A stretch of DNA of 63,684 nucleotides. Origin: Candidatus Gastranaerophilales bacterium. GTDB taxonomy: Bacteria > Cyanobacteriota > Vampirovibrionia > Gastranaerophilales > Gastranaerophilaceae. Of this stretch, positions 34,408 to 42,746 are shown piece by piece. Every line of letters begins with the position of its first letter. Within the stretch, counting starts at the first letter, position 1. A program made the position numbers and the translations under genes. Below the pieces are notes generated by a model. That model saw nothing but the letters and a program-made list of their open reading frames with translations, did not search any database and had not been told where the DNA came from. Location: the NCBI GenBank assembly GCA_944326425.1, contig CALVDX010000012.1:1-63684 (forward strand), in the 5' to 3' direction.

Positions 34408-35634
34408 TTATACCGGAAAAATCAAACCTTCAACCTTAGTATTGTCATACCCGAGTTCTGAGAGTTTTTGCCGTACGGTTTTATCATAATTATAAAATCC
34501 GGAAGTTATTGCAATCACTAAATCAGGATTAGCCTTTTCAAGAGGTTTTATATCCAGTTCTCTGTGCATTTGTAAATTATTTGAACTTGTTGTAAATACA
34601 GGATTTTTAATTTTAGCCTTACTGGTAACATAACTACAGTAGGACATTCTGCCGTCATCTACCCAAATATACGTATTCTTCTTTTTTAAAAGGTTTGACA
34701 ACCTGAATTTAAAAATCAAACGTAATATCCGTTTTTCAATACATAAATACAGCGGAAATGTTTTAGATAATTTTAACCTGTATTTAAAACGTACCTTCGG
34801 GTTTTTAATTTTTTTAAACCAGTAGAACAATGTTTGTTTTTTGTACAAATTAAAAGTATCTTTCAAATTTTCATATAAACCGTGCTGTTTCAGGATCTTT
34901 TTTTCCATTTCCATAATTTTGAAGAAATCAAGTTTTTTATAATCGTTTTTACCATTTGAGTGTGAATAGGATGTTGATGAATCAACCCGGTAAAAGAATA
35001 CAGCCTGCGGCGCCAGAGATATTTTTTTTGAACTTAAAAATGCCTCTATAAAAAACGGGTTATCTTCAAAATTTAGATTACTACAGAAGAACAGATTATT
35101 CTCAATCAGAAAACTTCTTTTATAAATCTTATTCCACAGGGTTACGGATATTCTAAATAAAAAATCTTTACATTCAACCGGCGAAAAGTGTTTATTATAA
35201 AACCCCTGCGGGAAAATATTTATTGAGCAATAGGAATCATTATAGTCATAGGTGTTCATTGATTGATTATAAACACATATATTTCCTATAACCATATCAT
35301 CGTCATCTGATTGACGGTAGAGCTTCTCAAAAGCTGATTTATCCGCCCAGTCATCAGCATCAAGAAAACCTATATACTCTCCGCGTGCAGCTTTCATCCC
35401 CGCGTTTCTTGCCGCGGACTGCCCGCTGTTTGCCTGCGTAATTATTTTTATACGTGAATCTCTGCTTGCATAACGTGCAAGGATTTCGCCGGAGCCGTCT
35501 GTAGACCCGTCATTAACACAAATAATCTCTATTTCTTTTAACGTTTGTCCGGTAAGACTGTCCAGCGCCTGTGCAAGATACTTTTCGGTATTGTACACCG
35601 GAACAATTATTGAAATCTTTATTTCTGAATCCAT
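34408..35634 (-). CDS. Glycosyltransferase family 2 protein
   Basis: Starting at the ATG at 35634 (408 aa). The first 220 residues are a GT-A fold glycosyltransferase domain: 'ISIIVPVYNTEKYL', 'NDGSTDGSGEIL', 'ANSGQSAARNAGM' and the metal-binding 'DADDW'. The C-terminal 190 aa are basic and include 'IWVDDGRMSYCSYV', without a known domain. It probably elongates a capsular or lipopolysaccharide glycan. A TATCAT -10 box lies 6 nt before the ATG (35641-35646, minus strand), with no Shine-Dalgarno site; a TTG 15 nt upstream is the only in-frame alternative. Confidence 0.85.
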   Translation of the reverse strand: MDSEIKISIIVPVYNTEKYLAQALDSLTGQTLKEIEIICVNDGSTDGSGEILARYASRDSRIKIITQANSGQSAARNAGMKAARGEYIGFLDADDWADKSAFEKLYRQSDDDDMVIGNICVYNQSMNTYDYNDSYCSINIFPQGFYNKHFSPVECKDFLFRISVTLWNKIYKRSFLIENNLFFCSNLNFEDNPFFIEAFLSSKKISLAPQAVFFYRVDSSTSYSHSNGKNDYKKLDFFKIMEMEKKILKQHGLYENLKDTFNLYKKQTLFYWFKKIKNPKVRFKYRLKLSKTFPLYLCIEKRILRLIFKFRLSNLLKKKNTYIWVDDGRMSYCSYVTSKAKIKNPVFTTSSNNLQMHRELDIKPLEKANPDLVIAITSGFYNYDKTVRQKLSELGYDNTKVEGLIFPV

Positions 35635-35683
35635 AATATTATGATACAATAATTACATCTTAAGTAAATAGGCAGGAGGACTG

Positions 35684-36319
35684 ATGGATACAAAAGCGCT
35701 TTGGAATTTGTCTTACGGGGTTTATGTAGTTTCTACAATAGATGTTGACCATAACAACAGACCCACCGGATGTATTGCAAACAGTGCAATGCAGGTTACT
35801 TATGACACAATTGCCGTCAGTATAAACCACGAAAATTATACCAATCAGTGTATAAAAAAGAGCAAAAAATTTGCAATCTCCATACTTGGCGAAAAAATTC
35901 AAGATAATATTATTCCTGTATTCGGGTTTCAGTCCGGACGTGATGTAGATAAATTCAACGGAGTTAATGTCAAAAATGTAAACGGCCTTGAGGTAATTTC
36001 AGATTCAACCGGATATATTGTCTGTGATGTTGATGATATTCTGGAAACCGAAACACACACCGTATTCCTCGGGAAAATAACAGATTGCGGTTTATTGAAA
36101 AATGAACCTGTTATGACCTATGAATACTATCATAAAATAAAAAACGGCAAGAGCCCAAAAACGGCGCCGACTTATATTGAAGAAACTGTTTCAGAAGAAG
36201 GACAGGCATACAGATGCACAATCTGCGGATATATTTACAAAGGCGATTTGACTAAAGAACCGGATGATTATCTCTGTCCTGTTTGCAAACAGCCAAAATC
36301 TGTTTTTGTAAAGCTATAA
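35684..36319 (+). CDS. Flavin reductase-rubredoxin fusion (high-molecular-weight rubredoxin)
   Basis: The 211-aa protein joins an FMN-binding flavin reductase domain (1-160; 'LSYGVYVVST', 'GCIANSAMQVT', 'FAISILGE') to a C-terminal rubredoxin of about 40 aa whose four cysteines C178, C181, C198 and C201 bind one iron. This is the layout of Hrb from acetogens such as Moorella, which passes electrons from NAD(P)H to flavodiiron proteins in oxygen or NO detoxification. That partner gene is not in this window, so the role is inferred. An AGGAGG site precedes the ATG. It fits an anaerobic lifestyle. Confidence 0.9.
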   Translation: MDTKALWNLSYGVYVVSTIDVDHNNRPTGCIANSAMQVTYDTIAVSINHENYTNQCIKKSKKFAISILGEKIQDNIIPVFGFQSGRDVDKFNGVNVKNVNGLEVISDSTGYIVCDVDDILETETHTVFLGKITDCGLLKNEPVMTYEYYHKIKNGKSPKTAPTYIEETVSEEGQAYRCTICGYIYKGDLTKEPDDYLCPVCKQPKSVFVKL

Positions 36320-36320
36320 A

Positions 36321-37118
36321 TCATAGCGGAATTGGCACCAGCCGGCAGTAAAAATCAGACTCCGGGAAACTTCCAGGAAGCTTCTTCCAATATTGGAGAA
36401 TAATTTTCCCTTCGTGTTCAAGTTTTGAAACAAGCTCTTCCGCTTCACCTGTCAGGCAGGGGTAAACAAACGGAACATCCTGCGGAGAGAGGTTTAATTG
36501 TAACAGGTTAATACCGCCGTATTTTTTGTGGAAATTATAAAATTTTTCCAATCTTTCTTCTTTTCTCAAATTTACGGGCAGTTTTATACTCTCCGATACC
36601 ATTAACGGCGGCTGAGTGTTTAAAAAGAGTTCATTTTTCATAAACTCCGTATAGTCCGGGGTAAAGTTTTCTTCGTAATCTAACGTGTCCACAGGATAAC
36701 TTATATCCGCCGTACGGCGGGTATATAAATACGCCCCGCACTGAACGGGAAGAAACTTCCGCAGGGAATAAAAGCTCGCAATACCTGTTGGCGGTGCAAA
36801 AAACGCCTGCGCATTATCTACGATAAGATTTTTGTACTTACCGGCAAGCGTTTGAACATTGCGCCAATTGATGCCGAAATAGTTGGGATAGAGTATAAAA
36901 TCATCTTTCTGAAACTCTTTAAGCGGGTAAAAGCTGCTGTCTATATGATAAAACCGGAGTTTGCATCTTGCACGGTCAATATTCTGCCATAGTACCGGAC
37001 AGATATAGTACGGCAGATGTAACTCTTTTATATCATACGCGGCAATTATGTAATTAAGACAGTGCCGCGCAAGGTTAAGTTTTATGATTTTAAAATCAGC
37101 CTGTTTGTTCAATGTCAT
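36321..37118 (-). CDS. DegT/DnrJ-like (PLP aminotransferase fold) protein, reduced
   Basis: A protein of 265 aa with remote likeness to sugar aminotransferases of the DegT/DnrJ/EryC1/StrS family: 'LIVDNAQAFF' corresponds to the PLP-contacting 'D.aqs' strand and 'SFYSLRKFLPVQCGAYLYT' to the 'S.rK.fp...GG.l' segment holding the PLP lysine. At 265 aa it is much shorter than the normal 370-400 and lacks most of the N-terminal substrate region, so it may be an inactive or specialised relative. ATG at 37118; a TTG at 37124 is 7 nt behind a TATAAT box. Stop codons of this gene and the rubredoxin gene nearly abut. Confidence 0.55.
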   Translation of the reverse strand: MTLNKQADFKIIKLNLARHCLNYIIAAYDIKELHLPYYICPVLWQNIDRARCKLRFYHIDSSFYPLKEFQKDDFILYPNYFGINWRNVQTLAGKYKNLIVDNAQAFFAPPTGIASFYSLRKFLPVQCGAYLYTRRTADISYPVDTLDYEENFTPDYTEFMKNELFLNTQPPLMVSESIKLPVNLRKEERLEKFYNFHKKYGGINLLQLNLSPQDVPFVYPCLTGEAEELVSKLEHEGKIILQYWKKLPGSFPESDFYCRLVPIPL

Positions 37119-37131
37119 TTCCAATGGTTTT

Positions 37132-37139
37132 ATTATACT
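37132..37139. promoter_or_regulatory. Overlapping divergent -10 boxes
   Basis: The 8 bp ATTATACT contain TATACT on the plus strand (37134-37139, 5 nt before the TspO ATG at 37145) and TATAAT on the minus strand (37137-37132, 7 nt before a TTG and 13 nt before the ATG of the DegT-like gene). Polymerase could occupy only one at a time, so the two genes would be transcribed in competition. Confidence 0.4.
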
Positions 37140-37144
37140 GGAGT

Positions 37145-37540
37145 ATGGACAATATGACCTGGTATCACAGTTTGAATAAGCCCTTTCTTAATCCGCCGGA
37201 TTGGATTTTTGCACCGGTGTGGATCTTGATTTATATTATGATGTCCATCTCTTTTGTTCTTTTCTTAAAATCCCCCGGTAAAAATAAAGCCGGCACAGCA
37301 ACACTGTTTGTATCACAGTTAGCGTTAAATTTAATCTGGAGTCCTGTATTTTTCGGAAATATGAACCCGAGGGGAGCTTTAATCGTTATTATTCTCTTAA
37401 TTATTGCTCTTACGTGGACAATCCTTGCATTTTACAAATACTCAAAAACTGCAGCAATACTACTTGTTCCATACTTAATATGGGTATTATTTGCTGCTTA
37501 TCTGAATTTTGAAATCGTACGGCTTAATATGTATTTATAA
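37145..37540 (+). CDS. TspO/MBR family membrane protein
   Basis: A protein of 131 aa from the ATG at 37145 (128 aa from the ATG at 37154). It shows the family signatures 'WYHSLNKPFLNPPDWIFAPV', 'QLALNLIWSPVFF' and 'VPYLIWVLFAAYLN', and five hydrophobic helices. TspO proteins bind porphyrins and act in stress or tetrapyrrole-linked signalling. The longer in-frame start at 37112 would overlap the divergent gene and is less likely. GGAG at 37140-37143 is well spaced only for 37154, while the -10 box favours a leaderless start at 37145; I cannot decide between them with certainty. Confidence 0.88.
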   Translation: MDNMTWYHSLNKPFLNPPDWIFAPVWILIYIMMSISFVLFLKSPGKNKAGTATLFVSQLALNLIWSPVFFGNMNPRGALIVIILLIIALTWTILAFYKYSKTAAILLVPYLIWVLFAAYLNFEIVRLNMYL

Positions 37541-37741
37541 TCAGCTTTCTGCAACAACCGTAGAAACAAGTTCCCCGTAGCTGTTAAAGTGTCCGTCTGT
37601 TTCTTCGACAATGTAATTAAGCTCTTTGTCTGCTTCAATTGCTTTTTTCGCACATGCCATTGCTTCATCAAGATTCATAAATTCGCCTATAAGACTTTTT
37701 GATAATTCAGAGTAGTTTCTTTCAGTATAAACGTGGTACAT
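37541..37741 (-). CDS. Small protein of unknown function (66 aa)
   Basis: A real gene despite its size: a perfect AGGAGG ribosome-binding site lies 5 nt before the ATG, and the stop codon directly abuts the convergent TspO gene. The sequence is a charged alpha/beta pattern ('MYHVYTERNYSELSKSLIGE...MACAKKAIEADKELNYIVEE') reminiscent of small DRBM/DUF-type fold proteins, but I cannot name a family. Confidence 0.65.
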   Translation of the reverse strand: MYHVYTERNYSELSKSLIGEFMNLDEAMACAKKAIEADKELNYIVEETDGHFNSYGELVSTVVAES

Positions 37742-37820
37742 ATAAGCCTCCTGTCTGTTTATTTAAATAATACCACATAAAGACTAACATTGTTATTACT
37801 TTTATTCTCTCAATGTAAAT

Positions 37821-37859
37821 TTTACAAAATGACAGGTCTATATTTTACACTTTGGCAGG
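37821..37859. repeat. 16-bp direct repeat behind the Fic fragment
   Basis: TTTACAAAATGACAGG (37821-37836) and TTTACACTTTGGCAGG (37844-37859) share 12 of 16 positions with a 23-bp period and end 1 nt before the Fic-fragment stop codon. The spacing of about two helical turns suits a paired protein-binding site. Confidence 0.45.
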
Positions 37860-37860
37860 C

Positions 37861-38253
37861 TTACAAAATAGCCTCGTATTTATCATTTAATCTGTATTTT
37901 CGCTTTCTTCCTTCACCTTCTGCAATAATAAATCCTGTTTCAACCCACTCGGAAGCAAGTAACCTTGCCGTGCGTGGAGCAAATTTAAAGAAATCGGCAA
38001 TTTCTTTTGCCGTAACATACTTTTGTATTTCAAATAGATTAAGTATTTGACGCTGCTTAGCGTCAAGTTCTCTTAATACTTTAACTTCATCCTTAGAACT
38101 TTCATTGTCCTTAGCCTTTTTATAGACTGATTTAAATGCAACTGCCATTCCCTCAACAAAGTATTCTACCCATTTTGTAATATCAGCTTCAGCACGTCCC
38201 ATATAGTAGTTATGGGAATTGCCGATAGTTATTGCGTCATAATATCCCTGCAA
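37861..38253 (-). pseudogene. C-terminal fragment of a Fic family protein
   Basis: The 130-aa frame opens with 'GYYDAITIGNSHNYYMGRAEADIT' and 'WVEYFVEGMAVAF', the segment that follows the Fic catalytic core in Fic/DUF4172-type proteins, and ends in a winged-helix domain ('YVTAKEIADFFKFAPRTARL...KRKYRL'). The HPFxxGNGR catalytic motif and all upstream parts are missing, and the frame has no ATG at its start. A broken integrase gene begins about 110 nt away on the other strand, so a rearrangement or insertion cut the gene. AMPylation activity is therefore lost. Confidence 0.75.
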
Positions 38254-38360
38254 ATCCTTTATCGTCTTTTCTTAAAAGCCCATTCACCAGTGAAAGCACT
38301 GCATTCATGGTTGGAGATTTTTTTGTAGATACATCACCAATTACAAGATAATAACCTGTT

Positions 38361-38770
38361 ATGAATGTACTATCACAGCCGCAATATGAATATCTTAAAG
38401 GAATAGTTACAGTTGCAATAAATACAGGGCTAAGGCGGCAAAACATACTAGACCTTACTTGGAAACAAATACACTTGGCCGACAGGGTAATTGAAATAAC
38501 AAGAAATAAATCTAACAAGCACATAATTAAACGTACATGGCGTACAGTAAAGGAAAAGGTAGGCATAGTAGATTTTAGGTTTCATGACTTACGACATACT
38601 GTAGGGACTCGCTTAGCACAAATGAATGTGTCTATACCTGTAATTCAGCAAGTTTTAGACCATTCAGATATTAAAAAACAATGCGTTATGTTCATACAGC
38701 TAATAAACAAATATTATCTGCAATGAACTTACTTAGTTCAAATCAAAAGGATTTAATTCAAAATGACTAA
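38361..38770 (+). pseudogene. Truncated, frameshifted tyrosine recombinase (integrase) fragment
   Basis: Only the catalytic C-terminal half remains: 'INTGLRRQNILDLTWKQI' (catalytic Arg region) and 'FRFHDLRHTVGTRLAQ' (H-x-x-R box). After 'DHSDIKK' the open frame ends at 38726, but the plus-one frame continues with 'TMRYVHTANKQILSAM', holding the expected catalytic Tyr, to a stop at 38768-38770; a single-base indel near 38683 explains this. It points at the tRNA-Ser attachment site 62 nt downstream, so it is probably the relic of an older element at the same site. Confidence 0.82.
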
Positions 38771-38787
38771 TGGACACAGAATGGACA
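38748..38787 (+). repeat. 40-bp integrase-3'-end sequence shared with 63326-63365
   Basis: AGGATTTAATTCAAAA, a 7-nt variable part, then TGGACACAGAATGGACA occur here and at 63326-63365 with identical spacing. The sequence spans the end of the broken integrase and its downstream flank, so the locus at the right edge of the window probably held a related element. Confidence 0.75.
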
Positions 38788-38801
38788 CGACAAATATTAA
38801 A

Positions 38802-38834
38802 AAACACCTGAACTTCAATCATAGTCAGGTGTTT
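38802..38834. terminator. Terminator-like hairpin next to the left attachment site
   Basis: AAACACCTGA (38802-38811) pairs with TCAGGTGTTT (38825-38834) over a 13-nt loop. On the minus strand it would end with T-rich sequence. In the uninterrupted chromosome it would have followed tRNA-Ser. Confidence 0.6.
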
Positions 38835-38861
38835 AAATGGAGGAGGAGGTGGGATTCGAAC
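38832..38861. repeat. Left attachment site (displaced tRNA-Ser 3' end)
   Basis: Matches 50830-50859 over 30 nt, beginning TTTAAATGGAGGAGG and ending at the T-loop (GGGATTCGAAC). The remaining tRNA sequence is absent here. Confidence 0.92.
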
Positions 38862-38958
38862 AAATATTTTGCTTTTTGTAGTTTCAAATTTCATCCCGTA
38901 ACCTCTAGTATTATTTAATCTTGGAAGTTCCTTCTTTTGGTAACTTTTAATAATTTTT

Positions 38959-38997
38959 AGGGACTATTTGTAAAATTAGTCCCTTTTTAGTCCCTTT
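38959..38997. promoter_or_regulatory. AGTCCCT boxes near the left end (probable integrase arm sites)
   Basis: One inverted AGGGACT (38959-38965) and two direct AGTCCCT boxes (38978-38984, 38989-38995) occur within 40 bp. The 20-nt string with the two direct boxes is repeated exactly at 50734-50753 near the other end. Short repeated boxes inside both ends are the usual form of arm-type integrase sites. There is no gene between the left attachment site and 39003. Confidence 0.6.
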
Positions 38998-39002
38998 GAA
39001 AA

Positions 39003-39722
39003 TTAATCATTAATGCCAGAAGATTGTACATTATCTAAAAATAAATGTGAAATATACAATGGTAATTGACATTTTTCTCTATTATGTGTAGAGATATAGC
39101 TGTGATTAAATTCGTCTATATTTGTACTCGTTTGTAATTTTTCTGCTTCATTCTTTTTGTATACATTAATAAGTTTATTATTTATATCATTTACGATTTC
39201 AACTATTTTGTCAGTTTTATAAACTTTGTTCGATTTTTCAATAAAACCAATCATGCCACAAACATCTAATCTACATACATATTTTTCAGATATAAAACGA
39301 TTCATTCCTTCTTCTATATATGCTTTATTTTTAGAGGTATAACCATCTAGCCTTTTACATTCAATGATAAACTTTTTCTGTTCTTCTGTAGAAAAATTTG
39401 AAGAACAGGGTATTGTGATTTTTATATCATGGTAACCGACCGTTTTGTCAGTTGTTTCATCAATTTCTGCAGATTCTGCATCAAAAACATATTTTGCAAC
39501 ACCATAAGTACCTTGATTATTTCTTATGTATTTGATTAATTTATTTCTTAAAACTTCTTCCTCTAATCCATCTAAATTATCTTCACTTTCAATTAATTTA
39601 GAATGAGCTTTTACACAAGCGGTAAGTATTTTATTAAATTGAATTTTATAAGTTTTATTCCTCACAAACTTTTTAGCAGACAACTTATTCAGGGAGTTCA
39701 AGTTCAGCCTCCCATATAGCAT
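39003..39722 (-). CDS. Probable restriction endonuclease, PD-(D/E)XK-like
   Basis: A 239-aa protein with a nuclease-like core at about 95-130: 'GYHDIKITIP' gives an acidic residue on a strand and 'KKFIIECKRLDG' gives the E-x-K of the PD-(D/E)XK fold. Upstream 'NQGTYGVAKYVFDAESAEI' may hold another active-site acid. The gene overlaps the end of the methyltransferase gene by 38 nt, so the two are translationally coupled and probably form one restriction-modification system. I recognise no named enzyme or recognition site. It is the gene nearest the left end of the element. Confidence 0.65.
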   Translation of the reverse strand: MLYGRLNLNSLNKLSAKKFVRNKTYKIQFNKILTACVKAHSKLIESEDNLDGLEEEVLRNKLIKYIRNNQGTYGVAKYVFDAESAEIDETTDKTVGYHDIKITIPCSSNFSTEEQKKFIIECKRLDGYTSKNKAYIEEGMNRFISEKYVCRLDVCGMIGFIEKSNKVYKTDKIVEIVNDINNKLINVYKKNEAEKLQTSTNIDEFNHSYISTHNREKCQLPLYISHLFLDNVQSSGIND

Positions 39723-42633
39723 TTAAAAATTCATTAACATCTAATCTTGCAATGGCTTTATGCCAATTTTTATACTCATTTGTTTTTATTACAAAAAATG
39801 AATTTTCATTAAAACCTTTTATGTCTTTCTTTATATAAATTTCGTTTGTAATATCATTTATTGAAAAATCTGAAATTGTTTTTATAATATTTTCAATATT
39901 TTCATTATCTTTAAAAGTTATTTGCGTTTCTTTAACTTGTTTTTCTCTGGCATTAAAATTCATCAATGTACAATATTTGAATGTGTATATATCTACACTA
40001 AAATGTTTATATTGTTCGCCAAATGTTTCAATAAATATGTCAGCATATTGCTTTAACTGTATTTTTGATACATTTTTATAGGCTATTGGTTCTTTAGACA
40101 AAGAAACATTGTCTCCAAATCTCCAAATCGGAATAGAAATATTAATTGTATAATCTATTAAATCTTCTTCTGTCTTGGATATATTATACATTTGCTTGAT
40201 TTTATTATAGATAGTCTTTAGCAAATCTTCTTTTGATAAATTTTGATTTTTTTTCTTGTCTAAATTATTTGTAAGAAGATTAGCACAGTCATGCGAACAT
40301 AAGTTATGAACTTGTTTTACATAATTAGCCAAATCTTTATCAAATTGATAAGGAATTTTTAAATACTCAGAAATATGAATTTGGTTTCTTTCTACTGCTA
40401 CTGACGATGAAGTATTCAGAATATAATAGGTAAAAAATGAGGAGTTAAACAAACCACATAAATTAAATACCTTATCTACGTCATAATCTTTAAATTTAAT
40501 AGAAGACACCGAATCTGTATAAACCATATCTTTAATTGCAACAGCGGAGACACAAGATAAATCAGGGGAATTTCCTTTTTTAATCAAAACCATAGGAGCT
40601 TTAAAGAGTTCCATTTTATTTTCTTTATTTCTGTGCAAACTATCAGCATAGAATGGTTTTAATGCATTATACTCAATGCAAAATGGTTTTAATTGTTTTT
40701 TCTTTGTATCTAAATAAAGCTTTCCGTTCAACAATTTAGCGGACATTTTGCTACTACCACCTAATTGAATACCTTCCCCGCAAATAAGTTGTTTTTTTTG
40801 TTTAGTTAAAAAATCATAGTCTTCTAAAAGTCTTTTTATAAAATAAAAATCTAAAATATTTCCATACAAAATTACTTTCCAAAGCCAATCATATTTAAAA
40901 AATAAACTTTGTTTAATATGCTTAATATCATTTTTTTCAATTAACAAGATTTTAAAATATTTAAAGTGTAAATTTGGCTTTATACTTGTATATATAATAT
41001 TATTATTCATACATATACTTTCAGGATAAGTATATGTAATAATTGCAACAGGAGGAACTGCTCCGCTAAATATCTGTTTTCTTACAGGTGATAATTCTAA
41101 AATCTGTTGTATAGAACAATTTTTCAAGAAAAATTTCCTATAATTTTGAGCTTTAATGTTATAAAAAATTTTACTTGTAATTACCATTGAAACGACAGTT
41201 TGATTATTACAAAAATCTTTGACTTTTGCCATAAAACTTTCTGCAATTTGATTGTCATTAACTGGGATATTATTTTTTTTGTACCAGTTATTATGTAAAC
41301 CTTCTTTTATATCGCCGTAAGGCGGATTTGATAAAATAAAATCAAGATTCCTTATTTTATTATTAAAACAATTTGTTTCATCAAAAAAATCACTTACAAA
41401 AAAGTTATTATCTTTTAAATGCGGAAACTTAAAATTTAAAATACTGCGTGGGTTTTGATAATCCAATAAAGTTATGTATAAAGAAAATATTGCTATATTT
41501 ATTGCATCTTCATCCTTGTCTATTCCAAAAATATTATTTTCAACTAACTCTTTTAACCTTTCAGGACTAATCTTGTTTTGAGTTATATTTTCTTCTTTAT
41601 AGATAATTTTTCTTAAAGATTCAATTAAGAATATCCCTGAACCACAAGCAGGGTCTAAAATTTTACAATTACTGTTATTTTTATTCTTATCATTTAAAAA
41701 AGGAGCTACTGTAGTATTAATTATATAATCAACCAAAAATACTGGTGTATAATATGACTTATTTTCATACTGTTTATAATTCAGAAAATTTTCATAAATA
41801 CTACTTACTAATTCAATAGGAATAATAGAAAAATCAAATGGAATAAATAATCTTAATTGACCATTAATATCACTATCATAAAAGAAACCTTTAATAATAT
41901 CCATATAATCATCTGATAATAAAGTGTTTTCATTTTCTTCAATATCAAACAAATCACCATTAAATTCTTTCTTTAAGTAACGAAATAACTCATATAAAGA
42001 ATTTTTATTTTCAAAAGAGTTCTCTATCATTTCAGAATTATTCTTATTTACAGATATCTTTCTATCTTTTAGGTATTTAAGGAAAATAATTCTAGACAGC
42101 AGTTTTGTTGCAAAAGAAGGCTTCATACCTTTTTTTATTAATGCTTGTCTGTAATTGATTATATGTTGAAATAATAAAGTATTAACCCTTTTTTTATCAT
42201 TAAATCTATTTTTATATTTTGAAAAAATTTTACCTGTATAAAGATTTTCATATGAAAAATTTTGAAAATCTTTTACTGATTTTGTTAAAATAGATAACTT
42301 ATGATTGTTAATATCAAAATCAAAAGCATTGTAAAAAACAATTTCATTTGTCGTTGATACAACAATAATGGGTGCTTTATCGAAATTCCAAGTTTGTTTT
42401 TGAATATTTTTTATTTTATCTTGATTATTATGTTCATTTTCTAAATTAAAAAATAAGATTAAAGGTTCATTTTCCATACAAAACATGGATTCAGGTTTCA
42501 TTTCATCAATAGCATTTTTATAACGCAAAGAAATATTGTTAAGAGGATATTGTTCTATTTTATCTAATCGAATAAATTCTTTCTTACCAACAAGGTTTAA
42601 ATCGTTATATAACTTTTCTAAATTACTTGTCAT
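39685..42633 (-). CDS. Adenine-specific DNA methyltransferase, Eco57I/type IIG-like
   Basis: The 982-aa protein carries the N6-adenine methylase motifs 'DPACGSGIFLIESL' (motif I, SAM binding, about 325) and 'LSNPPYGD' (motif IV, catalytic, about 434). The N-terminal 200 aa ('APIIVVSTTNEIVFYNAFDF') resemble the N-terminal region of Eco57I-like and other large restriction methylases but without a clear nuclease triad; about 600-800 would be the target-recognition region. Methylation would protect element and host DNA while the overlapping downstream nuclease cuts unmodified DNA. Start has an AGGAAG site. A BREX PglX-like role is less likely because no pglZ or brx genes are present. Confidence 0.8.
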   Translation of the reverse strand: MTSNLEKLYNDLNLVGKKEFIRLDKIEQYPLNNISLRYKNAIDEMKPESMFCMENEPLILFFNLENEHNNQDKIKNIQKQTWNFDKAPIIVVSTTNEIVFYNAFDFDINNHKLSILTKSVKDFQNFSYENLYTGKIFSKYKNRFNDKKRVNTLLFQHIINYRQALIKKGMKPSFATKLLSRIIFLKYLKDRKISVNKNNSEMIENSFENKNSLYELFRYLKKEFNGDLFDIEENENTLLSDDYMDIIKGFFYDSDINGQLRLFIPFDFSIIPIELVSSIYENFLNYKQYENKSYYTPVFLVDYIINTTVAPFLNDKNKNNSNCKILDPACGSGIFLIESLRKIIYKEENITQNKISPERLKELVENNIFGIDKDEDAINIAIFSLYITLLDYQNPRSILNFKFPHLKDNNFFVSDFFDETNCFNNKIRNLDFILSNPPYGDIKEGLHNNWYKKNNIPVNDNQIAESFMAKVKDFCNNQTVVSMVITSKIFYNIKAQNYRKFFLKNCSIQQILELSPVRKQIFSGAVPPVAIITYTYPESICMNNNIIYTSIKPNLHFKYFKILLIEKNDIKHIKQSLFFKYDWLWKVILYGNILDFYFIKRLLEDYDFLTKQKKQLICGEGIQLGGSSKMSAKLLNGKLYLDTKKKQLKPFCIEYNALKPFYADSLHRNKENKMELFKAPMVLIKKGNSPDLSCVSAVAIKDMVYTDSVSSIKFKDYDVDKVFNLCGLFNSSFFTYYILNTSSSVAVERNQIHISEYLKIPYQFDKDLANYVKQVHNLCSHDCANLLTNNLDKKKNQNLSKEDLLKTIYNKIKQMYNISKTEEDLIDYTINISIPIWRFGDNVSLSKEPIAYKNVSKIQLKQYADIFIETFGEQYKHFSVDIYTFKYCTLMNFNAREKQVKETQITFKDNENIENIIKTISDFSINDITNEIYIKKDIKGFNENSFFVIKTNEYKNWHKAIARLDVNEFLNAIWEAELELPE

Positions 42634-42746
42634 ATCTTCCTAATTAATTTTGACCATCATTAAGATAGTTCTGTACAGAACTAATATAACATAAAAAGTA
42701 AAAAAATTATATAAGAACTTGACAAAATTTTATTTTTGTATTTTTT

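Noticed and set aside
38237-38566. Leftward 109-codon ORF over the broken integrase
   Set aside because: Most of it is the reverse complement of recognisable integrase sequence; no start signals.
39685-42633. BREX (PglX) or DISARM system
   Set aside because: No pglZ, brxC, drm helicase or related gene occurs in the element; a two-gene restriction-modification pair is simpler.
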